Source: an uncultured Eubacterium sp. (lineage in GTDB: Bacteria; Bacillota; Clostridia; Lachnospirales; Lachnospiraceae). From it: DNA of 28,448 bases. Within the stretch, counting starts at the first letter, position 1, and every line of letters begins with the position of its first letter. A program made the position numbers and the translations under genes. This document shows, one piece after another, positions 22,861 to 28,448 of the stretch. The notes beneath the pieces were generated by a model. It did not search any database. It worked only from the letters and a program-made list of their open reading frames with translations, and was not told the DNA's origin. The stretch lies in NCBI GenBank assembly GCA_910586045.1, contig CAJUIH010000030.1, positions 1 to 28,448 of the forward strand, read 5' to 3'.

Positions 22861-23630
22861 ATGGAGTACTCCTGGACAAAACGGAGGGACGCCTGATCAT
22901 CAATGGGCATGATGTTTCCGGCGAACGGGATTTGGTACGAAAAGACATTGGAATCGTATTCCAAGATTCAACCCTTGATACAAAAATGACCGTAGAGGAA
23001 AATCTGAAATATCATTGCAGCTTCTACAAAGTGCCGAAAGACGAGGTGCAGGAACGCATTGACTTCGCTCTTGGCCTGGTGGAACTTACAGATTGGAAAA
23101 AAGCCATTGCAGGAAGTCTGTCTGGCGGTATGAAACGGCGGGCCGAGATTGCGAGGGGACTGGTTCATAATCCGAAAGTATTGTTTCTGGACGAACCGAA
23201 TACCGGACTCGACCCGCAGACGAGGGCCAGTGTCTGAAAATATATTCAGCAGCTTCAAAAACAAAAGAATATGACCATCTTCCTGACTACCCACTACATG
23301 GACGAGGCAGAGATTTGCTCGAAAATCGTTATTATGGATCATGGTAAAATCGTTGCCAGCGACACGCCTGAAAACTTGGAACGCCAATATACCAGCACAG
23401 AAGTGGATGTTGTCTGCACACAGACGGAGCAACTGGAAAGCGTACTGACACAGCGGGGTGTTTCTTACGACAAAGCCGAAAACCGCATGATTTTCCGCAC
23501 AAAGAACGCACCGATGGTACTGGAAATTTTATTTTGCTGCAAGGAAACCATCCTTGATTTTGAAGTGAAAAACCGGACGCTAAATGAAGTGTTCCTTGCC
23601 ATTACAGGAAAGGAGATCCGAAAGGTATGA
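22861..23630 (+). pseudogene. Broken ABC transporter ATPase (drug-exporter type)
   Basis: This is a remnant of a DrrA-like ABC ATPase. The frame readable from about 22869 starts at LLDKTEGRLIINGHDVSGER, that is, after the Walker A region. The start codon at 22861, with GGGAGG in front, is out of frame with it. About 50 codons including Walker A therefore appear deleted. Signature SGGMKRRAEIA and Walker B VLFLDEPNTGLD (Asn replacing the usual Thr of DEPT) remain. At 23235-23237 a TGA interrupts RASV-KYIQQL where Trp is expected, after which the same frame runs on through FLTTHYMDEAE to 23630. It cannot yield a working ATPase. The 3' end overlaps the permease start (ATGA), as in an intact pair. 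Confidence 0.85.
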
Positions 23631-24471
23631 AAACCCTATCATCGCAATTATTGAAAGAAACCTGCTGAACTATATCCGCAACAAGGCACGGCTTTTTGGA
23701 AACCTGTTTATGTCCTTTTTCATGCTGGTGATGTTTTCATTTTTGATGAAATCCTCTATGAGCGGTTTGGGCCAGCCCATGAACTATCTGCTGGCCGGCG
23801 TCATCATCATGACGGTTTTTCAATCCGGCATTAACCATTCCTCCGAGATTTTGTCTGACATCGCAGGTGGTTACATGAAAGAAGTTATGGTGGTTCCAAT
23901 TTCCCGCAGCGAAATTTCCATTGGCAACATTACGGCAGGGGCACTGGTCACAACCTTTCAGGGAGCCATTATGATGATATTTGCCATTTTTCTGGGGCTT
24001 CATGTTTCGATTTTGCAATTTCTGCTGATGTTGATTATGATGCTGCTCTCGGCTATGACTTTCAGCGCTATCGGTCTGTTCCTTGCAACCGTTTCCCGGA
24101 ACGCCCCGCCTTTCAAACGGTCAGTTCCATGGTCATGATGCCCCTGACCTTTGTTTCCGGCGCATACATCCCCACAACGATCATGCCCGGTTTCCTCCTG
24201 CCAATCGTCTATCTGAATCCGCTGACTTATACCACCTCCATTTTCCGCTATTGCTTTGGGCGCGTATAAGCTGACCACGATAGAACTTTTAGAGCAGGGC
24301 ATGGCGTTTGCTATCGGTGGATTTGTGATTACACCGATTATGGGTTTGGCAATCATCGTTTTGATCGGCGCCTTTTTCTTCGTACTATGTATCCGTAAAT
24401 TTAATCAGGCGGATTTCTCTACGGTAAAAGTTGCTACGGGTATGCGCGGCGGTGGCGCACCGGCAAGGTAA
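23627..24471 (+). pseudogene. Broken ABC-2 type permease, partner of the first ATPase
   Basis: This is a remnant of a permease of about 280 residues with six hydrophobic segments. The start ATG at 23627 leads into a stop after 13 codons. Adding one A to the AAAA run at 23630-23633 restores MKNPIIAIIERNLLNYIRNK and joins it to the long frame (to about 24105). A second shift near 24102-24112 moves the reading to AFQTVSSMVMMPLTFVSGAY, the conserved ABC-2 segment. A third near 24255 moves it to GAYKLTTIELLEQG and the last membrane segment, ending at 24471. Three separate frameshifts mean the gene is dead unless the assembly is faulty. Neighbouring genes outside the ABC block show no such errors. 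Confidence 0.85.
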
Positions 24472-24483
24472 GGGAGGTAACAT

Positions 24484-25365
24484 ATGGAATTGCAGTTTAA
24501 ACAGGTTGCAAAAAACTATAAAGACAAAAAAGTCCTCAAAGGAATTTCCCTCACCATGGAAACCGGAGTCTATGGGCTGCTCGGCCCCAATGGAGCGGGA
24601 AAGACGACCATGATACGGATTCTGGCCGATGTGCTGCGTCCCAGCAAAGGGCAGGTCTTATGCAACGGCAGGGACATTCACGCCATGTGGGACGAATACC
24701 GGGCAAAAATCGGCTACCTGCCCCAAGATGTCAGCTTTTACGGTGACTTTACCGGCAAAGATTATCTGGAATATTCAGCGGCACTGAAAGGTATGGAAAA
24801 GTCCATGGCCAGAAAGCGGATAGAGGAATTGTCTTATGTCGTTGGTTTGCAGAATGATCTGAATCGGAAATGCGCCGCCTATTCGGGCGGGATGCAGCGC
24901 AGGCTCGGCATCGCACAAGCCCTGTTGGATAACCCGGAAATCCTGATTCTGGATGAACCCACTTCCGGCCTTGACCCCTATGAGCGTATCAAATTCCGAA
25001 ATATTATCTCCGCCTATGCAAAAGACCGTCTGGTGCTGCTTTCTACTCACATTGTTTCCGATGTTGCGCACATTGCCGCGCAGATTATGATGATGGAGTA
25101 CGGTGTTATTCAATACACGCTTACCAATGCATAGTACATCAAAAAAATGGATGGATGTGTCTGGCTGGTGAAAATGCCTGCCGAGCAGCTTGTCGAATAT
25201 CAAAATCAAGCCGTTATCAGCAATGTCATTTCAAAAGACGGCTATATGGATGTGCGCGTCATTGAGGAATCAAAGCCCGCCCGTGAAGCAGTGCAGGCAG
25301 TACCCACATTGGAGGATGCATATTTATATATTTTCAACTACTTGCCCGGAAAGAAAAGGAGGTAA
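24484..25365 (+). pseudogene. Second ABC ATPase, interrupted by an in-frame TAG
   Basis: The first 216 codons encode an otherwise normal ABC ATPase: Walker A GPNGAGKTT (34-42), Q-loop YLPQDVSFYG, signature YSGGMQRRLG and Walker B LILDEPTSGLD, with the switch His in LLSTHIVSD. A TAG at 25132-25134 stops it. The same frame continues for 76 codons (YIKKMDGCVWLVKMP and on to FNYLPGKKRR), the usual C-terminal region for this family, so CAG to TAG is a likely change. A truncated product would keep the whole nucleotide-binding core and might still fold, but its permease is also broken. GGGAGGT precedes the ATG. The 3' end abuts the next permease gene. Confidence 0.8.
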
Positions 25366-25370
25366 TGTTC

Positions 25371-26574
25371 ATGTCACTATTCTATTTTGAACTCCGAAAG
25401 CTGCTGTTCAATAAGAAAACCCGCCTTTTGCTGCTATGCCTGTTTGCGTTTTACAGCGTGATTGGCTTTACTTCCACTATATTTCTGATTGGCAGCAATG
25501 ATAGTTACCGTGCATATGAAGAAATGGCTGTTGCTTATGAGGGGTTGTTTGACAACGAAAAGGCTGCTGAAGCAGAACGCATTTATAACGAGGTGAGCGC
25601 CCGCTATGGCACAGATTCCAGGATGATCACCCGAAGCGTCAAAGACCAGCCAGAGATCATTTTAGCAGTGAACTACTACGCCTATGCCCAGCAGGTGGAG
25701 GAATATTGGAACGGTACGCCGCCAGAGAGTGCCGAAGAGAACCCTATGGCATTGCCCTCCTGAAATCAAAGCTGACAGAGTTGGAGCGCCAGGGAAAGCA
25801 GGATACATTCCCCTATCGGGAACTCTCTGATGCTCTGCAATGCCAGAGTGAACTTGGTGAACCGCCGTTTGCCAATATCCTGCTATGGGAGAACTTGTTC
25901 AATAACTGGGGGAGCATATGATGCAGTTTCTCCTGTTTGTGCCGCTGGCATTTATCATTGCACCGGTTTTCGCTGTGGAACGGTCAAGCGGCATGGACAA
26001 TCTGATTTTAAGTTCCCGCCATGGCCGGAAAAAGATTGTCACAGTGAAGCTGTTGAGTGTACTTGTTGCCTCTACTATTGTAGTCACATTGTATTTGGCA
26101 GCTACCTTTCTTTTCGGTTTTCTTCCTCACGGAAGCCTGCATGGATGGAATGCTGCCATTCAGTCCATTCCCACATACGCCAGATCTATGTTCCAATTCA
26201 AGGCTTGGCAGCTTGCACTTGCCGGAGCCGCATGGCTCATTTTCACCGGTGCGGTTTACGGCCTGATCGTCAGCTTTATCTCATCTCGTATGAAAAGCCA
26301 GATGGGGACAGCAGGCATCAGCCTGGTGCTCCTGTTTGTAAATGTGGGATTGGCAGCAATGGGTGATACGGTTCTCCAAGGAATCCAGCCGCTTATGGAC
26401 TTTGGACTGGCAAACGTCACTTTAATAAAAGAGGTATTCAGCGCTCATAAACTTTTCGATGTATTTGGCGTGAGTATCAGCTACCCTGTTATGGCGGTTT
26501 TTGTTTTAACCTCTATTGCTGCCCTCGCTATCTTTGGGATTTACCAAGGACAAAGGAGCAGAACTGTTGCATAA
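25371..26574 (+). pseudogene. Broken ABC permease, partner of the second ATPase
   Basis: The first part (MSLFYFELRKLLFNKKTRLL, one membrane segment and a large external loop) reads to about 25745. There a shift changes frame to YGIALLKSKLTELERQGK. A second shift near 25915 (restoring one T would give GSYMMQFLLF) leads into the long hydrophobic part from 25918 to 26574. That part has about five membrane segments and an ERSSGMDNLILSS motif typical of bacitracin- or lantibiotic-type permeases. The start was taken at 25371 because AGGAGG lies eight bases before it; an ATG at 25365 overlaps the stop of the ATPase gene. With two frameshifts the full permease cannot be made. Confidence 0.85.
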
Positions 26575-26586
26575 ACAGCATTGTTT

Positions 26587-26787
26587 TTATATGCTATTTG
26601 GTCTTTCGCCTTTGTTCTTATGTTGATTGCGCATCTGCTCCACCATGCAGTCCAAGGTTTTTAGCAAGAACAATCTTTCATCTGTCCTGCAAACCTTGTC
26701 GTTTTTACGTGGATGTAAATTTTTATAGGCTTGCTTTGGTTCGCTTAACCGACTATAATAAAGAATACTTTTAGTTATACAAGGCAA
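26587..26787 (-). CDS. Doubtful small ORF opposite the two-component promoter
   Basis: A 66-codon minus-strand frame begins with TTG and is rich in Lys, Arg and charged residues (for example NDKVCRTDERLFLLKTLDCM). It has no clear ribosome site, no ATG, and overlaps a good plus-strand promoter. The composition looks protein-like rather than random, so it may be a remnant of a small gene. I do not recognise a family. Confidence 0.2.
   Translation of the reverse strand: MPCITKSILYYSRLSEPKQAYKNLHPRKNDKVCRTDERLFLLKTLDCMVEQMRNQHKNKGERPNSI
26731..26759 (+). promoter_or_regulatory. Promoter of the two-component system
   Basis: TTGCTT (26731-26736) and TATAAT (26754-26759) have a 17-base spacer. The response-regulator start is about 80 bases downstream. 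This gives the two-component genes expression independent of the broken ABC locus. Confidence 0.6.
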
Positions 26788-26841
26788 ACCGTATGGAGGG
26801 CATTATCCACCTAACCCGTGTATGGCCAAGGAGATGGGCAA

Positions 26842-27513
26842 ATGATAGAAATCTATTATATGGAAGATGATAAAAATATTGCAACGGCTGTAAAAGAATA
26901 TCTAAGCCAAAAAGGGTATGCCGTTTTTATATTTGGAAAATTGGAAAGTGGGAAGAAAGCATTGGAACACCATATTCCAAGCCTTGTGCTGATTGACTGG
27001 AATATGCCAGACGGCGATGGAAACAGCTTTTGCAGATGGATCCGCTCAAGATGGAAAGAACTGCCAGTCATTTTTCTGACTGTCCGAGATGATACTTGTG
27101 ATATTATTTCCGGTTTTGAATATGGGGCAGATGATTATGTGACAAAACCTTTTGAACTGGAAATTCTGTATTCCCGCATCCATGCACTGCTGCGCAGGGT
27201 AGGAAATGTGCAGAGCCAGTATCTTTCCTGCGGTACGATTTCGATTGACAAAAACAAAACAGCCGTATTTTGTGGCGAAGAAGAAATTACTGTCAGCCAA
27301 GCGGAATACCAGCTTTTGCAGATTTTAATGGAAAATAAGGGGAAAACCGTCACAAGAGAACGGCTGCTAACTCAAATCTGGGACAATAACGGGAATTATG
27401 TCAATGATAATACGTTGACCGTGACAATCAAACGGCTTAGAGAAAAACTCCATCATCCGTCCTGTTTAAAAACAATACGGAGCTTTGGCTACCGTATGGA
27501 GGATGCGCTATGA
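26842..27513 (+). CDS. OmpR/PhoB-family response regulator
   Basis: The 224-residue protein has a receiver domain with the acidic pocket MEDD (7-10), phosphoacceptor Asp52 in LIDWNMPDGDG (50-60), Thr80 and Lys102 in DYVTKPFE. A winged-helix DNA-binding domain of OmpR type follows (about 125-224), with AEYQLLQILMENKGKTVTRE, NDNTLTVTIKRLREKL and a closing IRSFGYRM. The start at 26842 is set by AAGGAGAT seven bases upstream; an in-frame ATG at 26818 lacks a site. The stop overlaps the kinase start by four bases (ATGA), so the two are coupled. Pairs of this kind next to ABC exporters usually respond to antimicrobial peptides. Here the exporters upstream are broken, so any target may lie beyond the window or elsewhere. 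Confidence 0.93.
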   Translation: MIEIYYMEDDKNIATAVKEYLSQKGYAVFIFGKLESGKKALEHHIPSLVLIDWNMPDGDGNSFCRWIRSRWKELPVIFLTVRDDTCDIISGFEYGADDYVTKPFELEILYSRIHALLRRVGNVQSQYLSCGTISIDKNKTAVFCGEEEITVSQAEYQLLQILMENKGKTVTRERLLTQIWDNNGNYVNDNTLTVTIKRLREKLHHPSCLKTIRSFGYRMEDAL

Positions 27514-28448
27514 GCAAAAAATCAAATATAAAAATAACGGTTCTGTTTGTATTGTCAGTCAGTCTGATTGTAGCGGCAACGATTACATACATGCTTACTC
27601 TTTATTATCGCCATGTGTGTTTTCGTATATTGGGAGGATTTTGTAACAGTATGATTGAAAATAATCCAGATTCAAAGCAGGCTGTTTTGGAATTATTGAA
27701 AACACAGGATTTTTGTATGACAGACAAAAATATATTATCAAGCTTTGGTTATTATCCATCGAATCTGGGGATTACGGACACGGCAGCCCCTTGGATTGCC
27801 GCTTTCGTTTTCTTGGCAGGCGGCATATTATTCCTTTGCACTTTCTGGTATTGGCATAGAAAATCGGACAACCGCATCCAAGCATTGACGGAATATTTGG
27901 AAAAAATAAATACAGGCGTTCAAGGATTGGTTTTGGAATCTTCGGATGATGAATTTTCAAAACTGCAAGATGAAATATATAAGACGGTAACGGAACTTTA
28001 CCAGACAAGGGAAGAAGCCCTAACAGCACGAAACAATTTTGCAGAAAATCTTTCTAATATTGCCCATCAGCTTAAAACGCCGATTACGTCTATTTCCTTA
28101 ACTGTCCAGATGGCGAAAGGACATTTGGGCGCTATTCGTACCGCAAAAACGCCACAAGGACTTACCTCTATGGCGTGTAAAGTACACGCCAATGTCAAGG
28201 ATATAGAACGGCAGATAAACAGGCTCATGCATTTAGAAGAGGCGTTATTGCTATTGTCCCGCATTGATGCAGGAACGCTTGCATTGAAAAGGAAACCGAC
28301 AGATGTTTTTACAATCCTTTCTCTGGCATCGGACAATTTATATGAATTGTTCATGCAGAAGGGCGTTCTGATTGACGTTCCAGAAATGGGCGGGATGAAT
28401 ATCAATGTGGATTTAAACTGGACGATGGAAGCGGTCATGAATTTGATG
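27510..28448 (+). CDS. Sensor histidine kinase, 3' end outside the window
   Basis: The frame is open from the ATG at 27510 to the window edge (313 codons), so the catalytic ATP-binding domain is only partly included. One membrane helix at about 9-31, an external loop of about 60 residues and a second helix at about 93-115 are followed by a linker and the dimerisation domain, with phospho-acceptor His186 in NIAHQLKTPITSIS. This short-loop layout and the HQLKTPI phrase resemble kinases of antimicrobial-peptide-sensing systems. It overlaps the response-regulator gene by four bases. No frame damage is seen in the part present. Confidence 0.9.
   Translation, partial: MSKKSNIKITVLFVLSVSLIVAATITYMLTLYYRHVCFRILGGFCNSMIENNPDSKQAVLELLKTQDFCMTDKNILSSFGYYPSNLGITDTAAPWIAAFVFLAGGILFLCTFWYWHRKSDNRIQALTEYLEKINTGVQGLVLESSDDEFSKLQDEIYKTVTELYQTREEALTARNNFAENLSNIAHQLKTPITSISLTVQMAKGHLGAIRTAKTPQGLTSMACKVHANVKDIERQINRLMHLEEALLLLSRIDAGTLALKRKPTDVFTILSLASDNLYELFMQKGVLIDVPEMGGMNINVDLNWTMEAVMNLM

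Noticed and set aside
23235..23237. Recoding of the in-frame TGA (Trp or selenocysteine) in the first ABC ATPase
   Set aside because: The same gene lacks its Walker A region, its partner has several frameshifts, and TGA serves as a normal stop elsewhere in the window, so a nonsense mutation is simpler.
1..28448. CRISPR array, tRNA, rRNA, prophage or insertion sequence
   Set aside because: No spaced repeat array, no recognisable RNA gene, and no integrase or transposase motif was found on reading either strand.

Overview
The window looks like a chromosomal segment of a Gram-positive anaerobe of the Clostridia, most likely Lachnospiraceae. This rests on the strong AGGAGG-type ribosome sites, the family makeup (UxuA, MATE, AraC with N-terminal cupin, GH36 alpha-galactosidase, PgcA-type phosphoglucomutase, radical SAM/YhhQ queuosine salvage, MarR-ABC and OmpR-type two-component loci) and very compact gene packing. 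No rRNA, tRNA, CRISPR array, integrase or transposase was seen. Nearly everything left of about 22.0 kb is read on the minus strand, the exception being an AraC regulator. Everything right of it is read on the plus strand.

Region 1 (65-10216, minus) is an eight-gene operon that I do not recognise as a described system. In transcription order it encodes a helix-turn-helix-like protein, a protein with a degenerate RCC1-like propeller, a membrane-anchored protein and its soluble coiled-coil paralogue, an actin/Hsp70-fold ATPase without a DnaK-type substrate domain, a Ycf46-like AAA+ ATPase, and two proteins with paired hydrophobic segments. A near-consensus promoter lies in front of the first gene, and most genes overlap or nearly touch. 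The simplest reading is a membrane-associated machine built around two different ATPases. Its function is unknown, and it is the best candidate here for an undescribed system.

Region 2 (10378-12150, minus) is a queuosine-salvage unit: a promoter, a candidate preQ1-I riboswitch, a terminator hairpin, a radical SAM enzyme resembling the QueL queuosine lyase, and an overlapping YhhQ-type queuosine-precursor transporter. Region 3 (12276-14493, minus) holds apt and a YbjQ-family gene, then uxuA (mannonate dehydratase) with its own terminator. Region 4 (14713-21896) holds a sugar O-acetyltransferase and a MATE exporter, a divergent AraC regulator, then a GH36 alpha-galactosidase and a phosphoglucomutase that would feed galactoside or glucose-phosphate metabolism. 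A bidirectional terminator separates the convergent araC and alpha-galactosidase genes.

Region 5 (22089-28448, plus) begins with an intact MarR-type regulator whose promoter is flanked by a perfect inverted repeat. Two ABC exporter ATPase/permease pairs follow, and all four genes are broken: by loss of the Walker A region, by nonsense codons and by several frameshifts. An apparently intact OmpR-family response regulator follows, then a histidine kinase that runs off the window end. This is a decaying drug or peptide exporter locus whose regulators have so far survived.
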